64,000 nt of DNA from Saccharicrinis sp963663905 (GCA_963663905.2 OY760657.1:4216001-4280000); one strand, 5' to 3'; positions 27,104-37,783 are shown, counted from the stretch's first letter. Translations and numbers: made by a program. The notes: generated from the sequence alone by a model not told the origin.

Positions 27104-28108
27104 ATGATATTCTTAAAAAATAAAATAAACAGTGTATATGCTTTTGGTTTTATTCAATCAGAAATGTTTGTGTTATCTGATAGTAAAATTGATAGCATAA
27201 ATACAATAATTGCTGATAATCCTAAATTAGGAAGTTATCAGATAAAGATAAATAATAATACATTATTTTATCAGAAGTTCAATTCTCATATAGTAGAAGT
27301 AACATCATCTAAAATAAATAAATATGAAGATGATTATGCTTATTTGTCAAGTGGATTTTTTATTGATAATCATTTATTTATTACGAATAGGAGAACAAAA
27401 ACTTATTTTGAAATAGGAAATGAAGAAATCAAAGACTTAGGATTTTATATAAAAAATAAGTTTGTATTAGATAGTAAATATTACATTGATTTATCTAATA
27501 AATCGACAATAATTATATTTGGGAATCTAATAGATGGAGGATTTGAATTATGGCATTCAAATCTAATCCCGTATGTTTCCAAAGAGATAAAGAACAATAG
27601 AAACAGGATTGTTCCCAATAAAGTAAAGGGAAAAATATTAGGTTACAAGAATACAATTGCAGTTTCGTTTGAAGGAAAAGAAATCATTGGTTTGGATATT
27701 GAAAATGGAAATCTAAAATGGAAACTTCAATTACCAGAACGAGCTGCCGATAGATTTATACAAAGGAAAGACAAAATTTATACATTAAGCAAAACAACAC
27801 TTTGGGAGATCGATATTGAAAATGGTAATATAACACGAACATTAGATTTTTCTGAAATTTACGAAAGACAATATAATGATTGTCCCGGTTATATACACAT
27901 TAATAATAAAAAAATCTTCATTGAATTTTTGTACAAATATGATAAGTTGTTAATTGTTGATTTAAATGATTTTTCGTTGGATACCTCAATAATAATAGAA
28001 ACTAATGCTTTTTTAAGAGTTGGCGAGAATGATACTATTTGGCATGAAAATCAACTTTACCAAAGAGATATTCAGACAAATACATTATATGTTTTTGGAG
28101 AGGAATAA
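27104..28108 (+). CDS. Beta-propeller protein (PQQ-repeat-like), cassette 14
   Basis: 334 residues without a signal peptide. Repeated blade-like units are visible, e.g. IIGLDIENGNLKWKLQLP, then IYTLSKTTLWEIDIENGNIT, and a last NTLYVFGEE. The D-I-E-N-G-N turn followed by a Trp strand is typical of PQQ/WD-type propellers. It is probably a binding scaffold in the cytoplasm. No catalytic residues seen. Confidence 0.75.
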   Translation: MIFLKNKINSVYAFGFIQSEMFVLSDSKIDSINTIIADNPKLGSYQIKINNNTLFYQKFNSHIVEVTSSKINKYEDDYAYLSSGFFIDNHLFITNRRTKTYFEIGNEEIKDLGFYIKNKFVLDSKYYIDLSNKSTIIIFGNLIDGGFELWHSNLIPYVSKEIKNNRNRIVPNKVKGKILGYKNTIAVSFEGKEIIGLDIENGNLKWKLQLPERAADRFIQRKDKIYTLSKTTLWEIDIENGNITRTLDFSEIYERQYNDCPGYIHINNKKIFIEFLYKYDKLLIVDLNDFSLDTSIIIETNAFLRVGENDTIWHENQLYQRDIQTNTLYVFGEE

Positions 28109-28134
28109 ATCATAAAGAAAATAAATAACCAACT

Positions 28135-28269
28135 GCCCATAACAGCAAATGATAATTAAGGGCTGGTTTGAAGCTATTTGGGAGTTTTGTAATCCGCATT
28201 AACTTTGGTATAGCTGGAAAATAAAGTAGTCCGCATTCCAGCCCCGTAATTATATTTGTATCGTTAGCG
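28135..28269 (+). repeat. attC-like site of cassette 14
   Basis: R'' GCCCATAAC matches TTATGGGC at 27049. Junction G28263. Confidence 0.85.
28177..28207 (+). promoter_or_regulatory. Promoter-like motif in attC of cassette 14
   Basis: TTTG 28177-28180, 19 bases, TAACTTTG 28200-28207. It is in an attC family unrelated to the others with the motif, so spacing inherited by descent does not explain it. Confidence 0.5.
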
Positions 28270-28304
28270 GGCATTAGCACTGCGAGCCAATAAGACAAAA
28301 CTGC

Positions 28305-28829
28305 ATGATAAGAAAGATTCAAATATTACTATTTCTACTTGTACTGATTTCATGTAAAAATGAAGTCGGTGATAGAATTCAAATTAATGGATATGGAATA
28401 ACTGATTCTTTAACAAAAGATTTTAAACAAATTGATAAATATCTTGACAGACCTTTTGGTAGAGCGATACTAATTAATGACCCAAGATTTGAAGTATCAA
28501 CAATTGATAAATTTATTTATAGTATTCATTATTCACCACTTACAGATTCCGAATTCAAAAAGATAAGAGAACAAATAATTCGATTGCTTAACCGTGAACC
28601 AATTCATAATAAGGAAATAACTCATTCTGGAATAAAAATAATTGGAGATGAGTTATTTTGGAGAGATTCGATATCTGGTGATGAGATTTCCATAGGCATT
28701 GATTATAGAAAAGATTCTGCATATTCATTGTGGATATATAATTCAAAAGTTACTGATTCTCTATCAAGGATTTATATACCAGATTATGACACTGCTGATA
28801 TTGAATATAAAATCATGGAGTTTGAATAA
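28305..28829 (+). CDS. Lipoprotein, cassette 15
   Basis: 174 residues. Signal peptide with lipobox VLISC (Cys17). The mature part is charged and has no known domain. The second gene of the cassette follows 13 bases later. Confidence 0.7.
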   Translation: MIRKIQILLFLLVLISCKNEVGDRIQINGYGITDSLTKDFKQIDKYLDRPFGRAILINDPRFEVSTIDKFIYSIHYSPLTDSEFKKIREQIIRLLNREPIHNKEITHSGIKIIGDELFWRDSISGDEISIGIDYRKDSAYSLWIYNSKVTDSLSRIYIPDYDTADIEYKIMEFE

Positions 28830-28842
28830 AAAAAAATACATT

Positions 28843-29322
28843 ATGCAAAATATTGACACTGACAAAGTGATTAAAGTATCTTATGAAATACCAAAGTTCA
28901 TAATGATAGTTGTTGTTGTTATTTTCATTTGGATACTAATTTCAGGATTAGTTGGATTGTTTAATCATGATTTTAGCTTTTTCAGCATAATCTCTTTGCT
29001 ATTTGTATTTGTAGCAATTTACATGATTAGTATTTTAACACATTTAGCTAATGTCGAACTAAATGAAAATTTCCTTTATCTAAAAGGTATTCTATTTTCG
29101 CAAAAAATCGAATTATCAAAAATTGTATCAATTAAACAAAAGTGGGGATTACGTAAAAATTATGAACCCTTGATTTTTATAAAAACTAAAAATAATAATC
29201 ATATCATTAAAAGGTTTTATTTGATTCCCAATAATTATTCATACGATAAAAAAGTTGGGGATGATATTTATAGCTTATTAAATGAAGCTATATTGAAAGC
29301 AAAGAATAATAACGCCCGCTAA
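28843..29322 (+). CDS. Two-TM protein with PH-like domain, cassette 15
   Basis: 159 residues from the ATG at 28843. Two membrane helices (about 19-40 and 49-68) are followed by short strands (ENFLYLKGILFSQKIELS...), as in bacterial PH-like proteins. The stop codon TAA lies within the R'' box of the attC. Confidence 0.65.
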   Translation: MQNIDTDKVIKVSYEIPKFIMIVVVVIFIWILISGLVGLFNHDFSFFSIISLLFVFVAIYMISILTHLANVELNENFLYLKGILFSQKIELSKIVSIKQKWGLRKNYEPLIFIKTKNNNHIIKRFYLIPNNYSYDKKVGDDIYSLLNEAILKAKNNNAR

Positions 29323-29323
29323 C
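29314..29323 (+). repeat. attC-like site of cassette 15, left part (R'' box)
   Basis: GCCCGCTAAC matches TTAGCGGGC at 28264. Cut from the rest by IS type A. Confidence 0.85.
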
Positions 29324-29677
29324 ACTTAGCCTCTAATGTAGGGTTGCTTGCACACCCTACACATTGGAGGATTTGTTGAACTAAACAATATTCCAGCAAC
29401 AATTTGGTAAAATGTTGTATATGTGTTATTTATACGTAGTGGTTTTAATCGTATTTTTTAAGCTTTGGTATTGGATTTTAGCAGTGATATTATAGCCATT
29501 TTCCTGAGTAATTATTGCATTAAAATAACTTATTGAATACATTATTGTTTTTTTACGAATTTAATTAGGCTTTTACTGGTTTATGCACAATGTTTTTTAC
29601 CAACCAAACATACTTTTCCCATTTACACGATAGAGGTGTATTATTTAATATTGATATATGGTTGTTGCCGAATAAAA

Positions 29678-30856
29678 TCAGCAAACAGGAGGAGCTCTTT
29701 TTCTGGAATAAGATTTTATCAATTCCAGTTCACCACCACAATCTTTACAATGTATTAAAGAGCGTTTTCCAAATTTAAGTTCTACTACCTGCGCTCTTGA
29801 AAGCTTAATGGTATTGATTTTTACCATTAAGTCATTACGTAACAAGGCCAGGCATTTTGTTTTGTTTCTGGAGCCTAAAAATCCCAGGTGTCTGATACGT
29901 CTAAAATAAGGAGGAACGATATGTTCAATAAATCTTTTTAAGAATTCAACACCGGTAATAGTCTGCGTTACTGTTTTGTAGTTATCTTTTCTGTTGCACC
30001 ATTTAAAAGTAACATGAGTATCAGTAACTTTTAAAATACGCGCATTGGAGATAGCTACCCGGTGTGAGTATCTACCCAAATATTCGACAATAGAAAGAGG
30101 CGATCCAAAGGCTTGTTTAGCATATACTACCCAAGGTTCCGGGATCAAATCTTGAGGTACAAACTTATTGATTTTACCCTGTTGTTTAAGTTTACGCAGC
30201 TTTTTGGCAAAAATGGCACTAAACTTATCTGACATTTGTTTCACATCGAATAGAAAGTCACCATTGCTTTTGGTTGTTTTCCATTTACCATTTTTATCAA
30301 TACCCCCAGCAGGAATAATATAATGCACATGGGGATGATATTTAAGTTGCTGATCCCAGGTGTGCAGAATGGCAATGGCCCCAGGCTGTGCCCCAAGAAG
30401 CTTAGTGTCTTTGGCAAAATGACAAATAGTTTCCCATGATTTTTCAAACAAAAGGTTGTACATGGTTTCTCTGTTAAACCGGAAGAGTTCCAATAGTAAA
30501 TGCGGAACCGTAAACACCACATGATAATACTTAACCGGGAGCAGATCTTGTTTACGATCATCAATCCAAAGTTCTTTATCGATCCCCTGACACCTTGGAC
30601 AATGTCTGTTTCTGCAACTGTGCATCACATAATGCACCGAACCACAAGAAGAGCATGCCAAAACCGAACCTCCTAGTTCAGGAGTTCTGCAAGAAGCTAA
30701 AGCCTTAAGCACTTTAAGTTGGTTTTTGGTAAGTCCTCTTGTTTTTAATAATTGCGGTAGAAACCTACGAATGATATCTCCAATGGAGTTTTGATCATAC
30801 ATTGGGATACATTTTTGATAAGGGACTAAAACCAGCATTAGGCGCAGATTGAGCAA
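29678..30856 (-). CDS. IS91-family Y2 transposase (type A, copy 2)
   Basis: 392 residues, identical to copy 1; intact HUH and YLGRY motifs. Confidence 0.93.
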   Translation of the reverse strand: MLNLRLMLVLVPYQKCIPMYDQNSIGDIIRRFLPQLLKTRGLTKNQLKVLKALASCRTPELGGSVLACSSCGSVHYVMHSCRNRHCPRCQGIDKELWIDDRKQDLLPVKYYHVVFTVPHLLLELFRFNRETMYNLLFEKSWETICHFAKDTKLLGAQPGAIAILHTWDQQLKYHPHVHYIIPAGGIDKNGKWKTTKSNGDFLFDVKQMSDKFSAIFAKKLRKLKQQGKINKFVPQDLIPEPWVVYAKQAFGSPLSIVEYLGRYSHRVAISNARILKVTDTHVTFKWCNRKDNYKTVTQTITGVEFLKRFIEHIVPPYFRRIRHLGFLGSRNKTKCLALLRNDLMVKINTIKLSRAQVVELKFGKRSLIHCKDCGGELELIKSYSRKRAPPVC

Positions 30857-31682
30857 TATGCAGATACATCATCGTAGTTCGAATTTCAGCATGGCCCATC
30901 TGATTTTTAACACTGACAATATCCAGTCCCATTTCTAACAGATGGGTGGCATAACTATGTCGGAGTGTATGTATACAAACGGGTTTATTGATACCTGCTT
31001 TTTTAACAGCAGCTCTAAAAGCATGTCTTACGCCTGTTTGGCTTAGTTGCTGCCCCCTGATTTTACCATTAAACACCCATGTTTGAGGACAGACGGTTTG
31101 AAAATATTTGTGAAAGCCCCGAATGGTAAGAGAAGACATTGGAACATAGCGATCTTTTTTGTGTTTTGATTGTCGAATGTGTATTTGTTTACGGTCAAAA
31201 TCCAGATCAACAATCTTAAGATTGATAACTTCAGAAATACGAAGTCCACAGTCATATATGACTGCAAATAAGACTTTGTGTTTTAAAAGTTTAGGTGTAT
31301 TTAATAAAGTTTTAATTTCCTTTTGTGATAAAACAACAGGTAATGCCTTACTGCTTTTAATAGAAGGAAGAGCCAGATAAAGTTCTTTGTTTTTGAACAT
31401 GGTAAACATGGTTCTTAAACCATAAACCAGATGTTTAAAAGAGCTTTTGCTTGGCTTTTCATTGAGTTGAAGTTCGAATAAATACTCTTCCATTTGGTCA
31501 ATGGATAGCTCCAGAGGAGAACTGTTAAAATGCAGTACCATTTTAGAAATCTGCATCAGATAATTACGGGTGCAGGATTCAGACTTTCCTGCAATGGTGT
31601 ATTTACGCAAAAATTGTTCGCTGATTAATTTAAACTCAGGCACAGCTTTAACAGCTTGCTGTAGGTAAGATTCTCTACTCAT
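30795..31682 (-). CDS. Tyrosine recombinase of IS type A, copy 2
   Basis: 295 residues, identical to copy 1. Confidence 0.9.
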   Translation of the reverse strand: MSRESYLQQAVKAVPEFKLISEQFLRKYTIAGKSESCTRNYLMQISKMVLHFNSSPLELSIDQMEEYLFELQLNEKPSKSSFKHLVYGLRTMFTMFKNKELYLALPSIKSSKALPVVLSQKEIKTLLNTPKLLKHKVLFAVIYDCGLRISEVINLKIVDLDFDRKQIHIRQSKHKKDRYVPMSSLTIRGFHKYFQTVCPQTWVFNGKIRGQQLSQTGVRHAFRAAVKKAGINKPVCIHTLRHSYATHLLEMGLDIVSVKNQMGHAEIRTTMMYLHIAQSAPNAGFSPLSKMYPNV

Positions 31683-31780
31683 TATATTTATGTTTAAAAT
31701 TAATAATGGTAGAAGATGTAATTATCTTACGATTTTTGTTAGTTTTAGCCTAAGCTCCCGCTCTGCGGGTTTAGTTCAAC

Positions 31781-31908
31781 AGCCGGTCATAAAACATTGC
31801 GCGGATAGTGCTAAATTTGAACAATATGACATTTAATCAACGGCAGCAACGGCTTGATACGAAAGAGCTTCGAAATGCGCAACGTTTCATACCGGCGAAC
31901 CGTTATCA
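31781..31908 (+). repeat. attC-like site of cassette 15, right part
   Basis: Long arm GCCGGTCATAAAACATTGCGC pairs with GCGCAACGTTTCATACCGGC. A TAAATTTG occurs but without a TTG 19 bases upstream. Junction G31902. Confidence 0.8.
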
Positions 31909-32494
31909 CCCAACCTTAAATAATTCATGGATGTTTTTTGGGAGTATTTTTGAGTTTGTAGGTTGCTGAATCAATTTGCGCCACACACGGCCAACACACG
32001 GTAAAAATCAATGAGCTAAGTTGGTTCTTAGGAACTTTAGGTTGGGTTCAGGTTTTTGGGGTTTAGGATTAGCTAAGTTGGTTTGTTATTCTGGTCAGTT
32101 GTTTTTTTGCATGTAGTAAAGGTTTAGATGTTTACGTTCTTTTATACAGCCATCTTCCTGTCTCTCGAACGCAAATTTTGGTAAAAGCCTGGATGTTTAA
32201 ACACATTAAATAATTTTAGGTGAGATGCACTCAAAAATAGTACGTGTTGGTTTTGTAGCTGTATTTTGACACTTTTTTTTGTTTGTTGTAATTTGGAGAT
32301 GCAGTTGTTTGTACTTGTTTTATAAAAGTTTAGGGAGTTGGTTGGTTCTTTTGTACAACAAAAAGGCAGGGTGTAACAAGGCAAAAAAGCCATGTGTAAA
32401 TTACGTTATTGAAAGTAAGAATTAAATATATAAGTTTGGTAAGGCTAAAGTGGTGTAGTTGTAATTTGAATACACACGTCTCTTTTACCGAACG
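31903..32494 (+). repeat. Non-coding promoter cassette, copy 4 (cassette 16)
   Basis: Shortest copy (592 bases); it lacks part of the central segment and opens with a variant (AATAATTCATGGATG). First of three tandem copies. Confidence 0.8.
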
Positions 32495-32500
32495 TTATCA
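32369..32500 (+). repeat. attC-like site of cassette 16
   Basis: R'' GGGTGTAAC at 32369; junction G32494. Confidence 0.85.
32408..32438 (+). promoter_or_regulatory. Promoter in attC of cassette 16
   Basis: TTG 32409-32411, 19 bases, TAAGTTTG 32431-32438. The spacer differs at several bases from other copies, yet the 19-base length is kept. Confidence 0.7.
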
Positions 32501-33137
32501 CCCAACCTTAAATACTTAAAACTTTATTTGGGAGAATTTTTGAGATTGTAAGTTGTTGAATCAATTTGCGCCACGCACGCCAACGCACGGTAAAAATCAA
32601 TGAGTTAAGTTGGTTCTCCGGAATTATAGGTTTAGTTCTTGGTTTTTGGGTTTTTGAATATTCTCAGAGATGTCAGGTTTTAAATCTTAAGTGTTTTTTA
32701 GTGGTTAGGATTAGCTAAGTTGTTTTGTTATTCTGGTCAGTTGTTTTTTTGCATGTAGCAAAAGGTTTGGAGGTTTACGCTGTATTTAGCAGCCATCTTC
32801 CTGTCTCTCGAACGCAAATTTTGGTAAAGGTTTAGTTGTTTAAACACTTGCAAAAGGTAGAGGTGGAGTTCGCTCAAAAATGGTCCGTGCTGGTTTTGTA
32901 GTTGTATTTTGACAGTGATTTTTGTTTGTTGTAATTTGGAGATGCAGTTGTTTGTACTTCTTTTATAAAAGTTTAGAGGTATAATTGGTTCACTGGGATA
33001 ACAAAAAGGCAGGGTGTAACAAAGTAAAAAAGCCATGTGTAAATTCCGTTATTGAAATTTTGAATTTAATATATAAGTTTGGTGAGGCTAAAGTGGTGTA
33101 GTTGTAATTTGAATACACACGTCTCTTTTACCGAACG
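32495..33137 (+). repeat. Non-coding promoter cassette, copy 5 (cassette 17)
   Basis: Second of the three tandem copies; its 3' half resembles that of copy 7. Confidence 0.8.
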
Positions 33138-33143
33138 TTATCA
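33012..33143 (+). repeat. attC-like site of cassette 17
   Basis: R'' GGGTGTAAC at 33012; junction G33137. Confidence 0.85.
33051..33081 (+). promoter_or_regulatory. Promoter in attC of cassette 17
   Basis: TTG 33052-33054, 19 bases, TAAGTTTG 33074-33081. Confidence 0.7.
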
Positions 33144-33786
33144 CCCAACCTTAAATTACTTAGAACTTTATTTGGGAGTATTTTTGAGTTAGTAGGTTGC
33201 TGAATCCATTTGCGCCACGCACGCCAACTCACGGCCATAATTAATAAGTTGAGTTGGTTCTCAGGAACCTTAGGTTGAGTTCTTGGTTTTGGGGTTTTTG
33301 AATATTCTCAGAGATGTCAGGTTTTAAATGCTATGGAGTTTTTTAGGATTTAAGATTAGCTAAGTTAGTTGGTTAGTTCGGTATGATTGGTTTTTAGGCT
33401 TTTTAAAAGTTTGGAGGTTTACGTTCTATTTAGCAGCCAACATCCTGTCTTTCGAACGCAAATCTTGGTAAAGGTTTGGAAGTTTAAACTCATTCATGAA
33501 ATTTAGTAAAGGTGCACTCAAAAATAGTACGTGTTGGTTTTGTAGCTGTATTTTGAGATATTTTTTGTCTGGCTGTACTTTGGGTGTTTGAGATGTTTGT
33601 AGTTGTTGCTTTGCAAAAGTTTAGAGGTTTAGTTGGTTCACTGAGACAACAAAAAGGCAGGGTGTAACAAGCTAAAAAAGCCATGTGTAAATTCCGTTAT
33701 TTGAAATTTAGAATTTAATATATAAGTTTGGTGAGGCTAAAGTGGTGTAGTTGTAATTTGAATACACACGTCTCTTTTACCAAACG
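33138..33786 (+). repeat. Non-coding promoter cassette, copy 6 (cassette 18)
   Basis: Third tandem copy; its central segment (GTATGATTGGTTTTTAGG) is unlike the others. Confidence 0.8.
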
Positions 33787-33792
33787 TTAGGT
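33660..33792 (+). repeat. attC-like site of cassette 18
   Basis: R'' GGGTGTAAC at 33660; arm AAGCTAAAAAAGCC differs slightly from the others. Junction G33786. Confidence 0.85.
33700..33730 (+). promoter_or_regulatory. Promoter in attC of cassette 18
   Basis: TTG 33701-33703, 19 bases, TAAGTTTG 33723-33730; the next gene starts at 33814, 83 bases on. Confidence 0.7.
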
Positions 33793-33813
33793 GCAAACAT
33801 CAATTCCTTATAC

Positions 33814-35268
33814 ATGAAAAAACTATTTTTTACGTTAACAATTTTATTGACTATTGTAAGCTGTAAGCATAAAAGTAACAATTCTTTCTCTGTTACACCC
33901 AATAGCACATCCAGGGTAACATTTAAAGTTAAAAACTGTACCAAACCGAAGTATTACAAGTTATTAATAGCAAATCCTTTGCCCTATAATGTTTCGTTTG
34001 AAGATTTGGTATTTGAGAGTGATACTGTATTAACTATCGATATCGATTTAACATACCCTATTTATATTTCTTTATATTCCAATAAGCACGAAGCTGAATT
34101 TTTCCTTATTCCGAATGATACACTTGAGGTAGATATTAATTATAGAAATGGAAATTTATTACAAGATATCGTTAAGTGCAAAGGAAAGACAGGTACATTC
34201 TCTGAATATCTAACCAAAAACAAAGTATACGCAAATTTGTTTCCACAAGAAAAAGAGAGTGTAAGCAGCTATAACAAAAGAGTTAATCAATTTTATAATA
34301 AGCAATTAGAAACACTTGACTCAATATCTAATTTTAAAAATATTCCCTTACAATTTATTGATATTGAAAAAGAGAATATTACCAACTATAAAATTGGAAA
34401 GAAAGTGTCTCAATATGGATATCGTTATGATGCTTTCAAGCAATACTCTAATAACAGAGAGATTGTTGATATGGTTTCTAATATGGAGCATTATTGGTTG
34501 TTTAGTTCAACACAACTACTGGAATATGTAAGACCTGAAAAATATGACACTTTACTAAGTCAAAAATATTCAACACCCGAACTGTACATTCAGTTTTGTC
34601 AGGAGAATATTGATTCTTTAGCGAATTTTCTCAAAGAGGAAGCTGTATCATTTTATATAACAAATAGGGCAACTAAATTACTATCAAAGAAACTATTGTT
34701 AAAAATGAATGAGCTGGATTACAAAAAGCAGATGATAGCCATAAACGGATTTATTGATAGAAATGCAGATTTAATTTCAGATTCAGTTATGTACAATATG
34801 ATATCTGATAGAAAAGATACTATTGAAGAAGCGTATAAATCTCAAAATTTAATAAAAGAAGGAGATAAAGCTCCAAATTTTTATTTGCAATCTATTAATG
34901 GTAGTACAGTTAATCTTAATGATTATCACGGCAAATTAGTATTGATTAATTTTTGGGGTACATATTGTCACCCGTGTATTAAATCAATACCAGAGAAAAA
35001 CAAATTGGTTAAGCAGTTTGAAAATAATGATTTTGTTCTTCTAAATATATGTACAGATTATAATATAGAGGCATGGGAGCAAATTATAGAAAGAGAAGCA
35101 TTTAAAGGTGAACATTTAATATGCAAAGGAAATTGGGAAACTATATTAAAGAATAAATATAATTTCTATGGAATTCCTCACTATTCTTTAATTGATAAAA
35201 ATGGAATTGTGGTTAAAAATAAAGTTCAGATTGATTCTTTAAATTTTTATATAAAAGAAAACCTATAA
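33814..35268 (+). CDS. TlpA-family thioredoxin-like lipoprotein, cassette 19
   Basis: 484 residues. Signal peptide with lipobox TIVSC (Cys14), an N-terminal beta-rich domain like those ahead of Bacteroidota thioredoxins, a helical middle, and a C-terminal thioredoxin domain (about 350-484) with WGTYCHPC active site and a cis-Pro region FYGIPHYSL. It probably acts as a periplasmic or outer-membrane-facing thiol reductase. Large for a cassette gene. Confidence 0.85.
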   Translation: MKKLFFTLTILLTIVSCKHKSNNSFSVTPNSTSRVTFKVKNCTKPKYYKLLIANPLPYNVSFEDLVFESDTVLTIDIDLTYPIYISLYSNKHEAEFFLIPNDTLEVDINYRNGNLLQDIVKCKGKTGTFSEYLTKNKVYANLFPQEKESVSSYNKRVNQFYNKQLETLDSISNFKNIPLQFIDIEKENITNYKIGKKVSQYGYRYDAFKQYSNNREIVDMVSNMEHYWLFSSTQLLEYVRPEKYDTLLSQKYSTPELYIQFCQENIDSLANFLKEEAVSFYITNRATKLLSKKLLLKMNELDYKKQMIAINGFIDRNADLISDSVMYNMISDRKDTIEEAYKSQNLIKEGDKAPNFYLQSINGSTVNLNDYHGKLVLINFWGTYCHPCIKSIPEKNKLVKQFENNDFVLLNICTDYNIEAWEQIIEREAFKGEHLICKGNWETILKNKYNFYGIPHYSLIDKNGIVVKNKVQIDSLNFYIKENL

Positions 35269-35274
35269 AGGTCA

Positions 35275-35472
35275 GCACCTAACAATGTATAAAAAACATA
35301 AGTGAGTCAGTGGTTTACGAAAAGTTAGAGCATTTAATCAGCTCCGCCAAATCTGCGATTTGACGGTTTGTTTTAAAACTCTAAATTTGTGTCTGATCGC
35401 AAATTTGGCTCAGTGCAACTTGACAAGTAAGAGCTTCGAAATCGCTTACGTTTCTTATACTCAACGTTAACT
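35275..35472 (+). repeat. attC-like site of cassette 19
   Basis: R'' GCACCTAAC matches TTAGGTGC at 33787; ~198 nt family of site 2. Junction G35466. Confidence 0.85.
35359..35389 (+). promoter_or_regulatory. Promoter-like motif in attC of cassette 19
   Basis: TTTG 35359-35362, 19 bases, TAAATTTG 35382-35389. Confidence 0.45.
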
Positions 35473-35502
35473 GAAATTGAAGCTGAGAACCCAGAGTATG
35501 GA

Positions 35503-36213
35503 TTGACAAAATATAGAATAGATTTTAAAAGTATGACACCAAAGGAAAGGTTAGACGAGATATTACAATTAGGAGTTCTTGAACTATTAACTGATAATAA
35601 ATTCAGATACGTAGAATCAAAAAAGCATTTTTGGAAAAAGGATAAGAAAATAAAGCACTATATAAGGTTTGTTGGTAATCGTTGGAACTACTCAGATTCA
35701 GTTGCTGATTTTTCAATGGATACCTTTTCGGAAACTCCAGATTACCCAAAATGGTTAGAGCAAAACTTAGGAGATATTAGTAATTATCAATCTGGACAGA
35801 TTGTTGGTACGCATATTCCTCAGTTAAAATTGAGATATAAAGAGAATTGGGATAAAAGTTGTCAAGAAACAGGTCGTTATGATTTGCTTAAATATGACAA
35901 AACGGAGATTAAGAATAGTATTATGACCAACCTAAACAATTGTATACTACCCTATTTGGAAAACCTTTCTGATTACTCGAAAATTGCGGATAACTTATCA
36001 ATTCCTTTTCAATCTTTTGACTTTTATATGATGGCAGATGAAAAGGAAAAAGCTCATAGGAAACTCCTAGATTTCAAGGTTGGATTAGAAGAAAATAAAG
36101 AAGAGCTAGTTACAGATGAATTTCATAGACATTGGGCAAAAATGGTAAACCTGAGAATAGAAAAATTAAAATTAGATATTCAACTGATTGAAATACCAAA
36201 CAAAAGCAGTTAA
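35503..36213 (+). CDS. Hypothetical protein, cassette 20
   Basis: Up to 236 residues from a TTG start at 35503; the first ATG in frame is 35533 (KSMTPKERL). No TM helix or signal peptide. Not recognised. The stop codon sits in the R'' box. Confidence 0.65.
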   Translation: MTKYRIDFKSMTPKERLDEILQLGVLELLTDNKFRYVESKKHFWKKDKKIKHYIRFVGNRWNYSDSVADFSMDTFSETPDYPKWLEQNLGDISNYQSGQIVGTHIPQLKLRYKENWDKSCQETGRYDLLKYDKTEIKNSIMTNLNNCILPYLENLSDYSKIADNLSIPFQSFDFYMMADEKEKAHRKLLDFKVGLEENKEELVTDEFHRHWAKMVNLRIEKLKLDIQLIEIPNKSS

Positions 36214-36339
36214 CAATGTGTATAGTGCATGCGGGTTTCAGCGGTTTTTTGGGCATTTGTGGCTCCTAAAAAAGGTCCGTGTAAATTGAGAGGAAATTGC
36301 CTCGTAATCCCGCACAACACCATACACTCAACGTTGGGC
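36207..36339 (+). repeat. attC-like site of cassette 20
   Basis: R'' CAGTTAAC matches TTAACTG at 35467. Junction G36333. Confidence 0.85.
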
Positions 36340-36426
36340 ACAAGCAAAACGCAATACCCTATTTATCATTGGTTGTAAAATTAAAGTGGTTAGATTATAA
36401 TTCTTGGATATTATTATCAACAAATT

Positions 36427-36864
36427 ATGGAACAAAGAAAGAAAAGGAATTTGGTAATTGTTGCATCAATAATTATTGCGTTAAGTTATATTTTATATGT
36501 AAAAACGTCAGATAAATTTGTATTCGAGAAGTACTTTTCAGATTATGGGAAAACATACTGTGTGACAATAGATGAAGTAATGGGTAATAAAGCTATGTCA
36601 TCTTCAGTCTCATATTTATATAATGTAAAAGGAGTTGTTTATAAAGGAGTGTATATAACCAATGTAGGTGAAGAAAAGAAATTAGATTTTCCAAAAAAGA
36701 AATATATGATTGTGTATAGCAAAATTGAACCTTCATATCATGTTGTATTTCCAATTTCAATAAATAGCAAAAAGGATATAGAAGAGGTGAATATTCCTAT
36801 CAACAGAGTTAAAGAAAAGTTCACTGTTTTGAGAAAGGCAGAAGTCGTAAAAACGAAGGAGTAA
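36427..36864 (+). CDS. Membrane-anchored hypothetical protein, cassette 21
   Basis: 145 residues with one N-terminal TM helix (about 6-24). The rest is an extracytoplasmic beta-rich domain. The spacing YNVKGVVYKGVYI and KKKYMIVYSKIEP suggests a small DUF-type fold that I cannot name. Confidence 0.65.
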   Translation: MEQRKKRNLVIVASIIIALSYILYVKTSDKFVFEKYFSDYGKTYCVTIDEVMGNKAMSSSVSYLYNVKGVVYKGVYITNVGEEKKLDFPKKKYMIVYSKIEPSYHVVFPISINSKKDIEEVNIPINRVKEKFTVLRKAEVVKTKE

Positions 36865-36942
36865 ACTTATTTTCAACAATATGTAAAAGTCGGATATGAG
36901 GTGTTTAAATCAAATTATATAACGAATTAAACAGAAATGCCA

Positions 36943-37141
36943 GTGCCCAACAGCACATAATATGTCATGGGGCAGATAGTTGATTTTTGGGCTGTTTGCA
37001 TAAGGTTTGAACACCGCCAAAAATTCGGCTTTTGATTATGAAAAGCTAAATTTGAAACCAAAAGCCAAAGTTTTGGCTATGCTATATTTTGACAGAGAAG
37101 CAATTTAAATTGCCCCACGCCACATATGTGTAACGTTATCA
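36943..37141 (+). repeat. attC-like site of cassette 21
   Basis: R'' GTGCCCAAC matches TTGGGCAC at 36334. ~199 nt. A TAAATTTG has TCG, not TTG, at the 19-base position. Junction G37135. Confidence 0.85.
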
Positions 37142-37783
37142 CCCAACCTTAAATTACTTAGAACTTTATTTGGGAGAATTTTTGAGTTAGTAGGTTGCTG
37201 AATCCATTTGCGCCACGCACGCCAACGTACGGTAAAAATCAATGAGTTGAGTTGGTTCTCAGGGATTTTAGGTTGAGTTCTTGGTTTTGGGGTTTAATTA
37301 GTTTTTTCGGGTATTTTTGGTTTTGAACCTTTGGGTGTTATATAGTGGTCAAGGTTGGCTAAGTTGTTTTGTTATTCTGGTCAGTTGGTTTTTTTGCATG
37401 TAGCAAAAGGTTTGGAGGTTTACGTTCTATTTAGCAGCCATCTTCCTGTCTCTCGAACGCAAATTTTGGTAAAGGTTTAGTTGTTTAAACACTTGCAAAA
37501 GGTAGAGGTGGAGTTCGCTCAAAAATGGTCCGTGCTGGTTTTGTAGTTGTATTTTGACAGTGATTTTTGTTTGTTGTAATTTGGAGATGCAGTTGTTTGT
37601 ACTTCTTTTATAAAAGTTTAGAGGTATAATTGGTTCACTGGGATAACAAAAAGGCAGGGTGTAACAAGCTAAAAAAGCCATGTGTAAATTCCGTTATTTG
37701 AAATTTAGAATTTAATATATAAGTTTGGTGAGGCTAAAGTGGTGTAGTTGTAATTTGAGTACACACGTCTCTTTTACCAAACG
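37136..37783 (+). repeat. Non-coding promoter cassette, copy 7 (cassette 22)
   Basis: First of a tandem pair; its central segment (AATTAGTTTTTTCGGG) is shared with copy 9. Confidence 0.8.

Larger units (their letters stand above)
29324..31780 (-). mobile_element. IS91-like element type A, copy 2
   Basis: Same 2457 bases as copy 1, between R'' AAC and the arm GCCGGTCATAAAACATTGCG. The attC family differs from that at copies 1 and 3, so only the AAC core and folded shape can be the target. Confidence 0.85.
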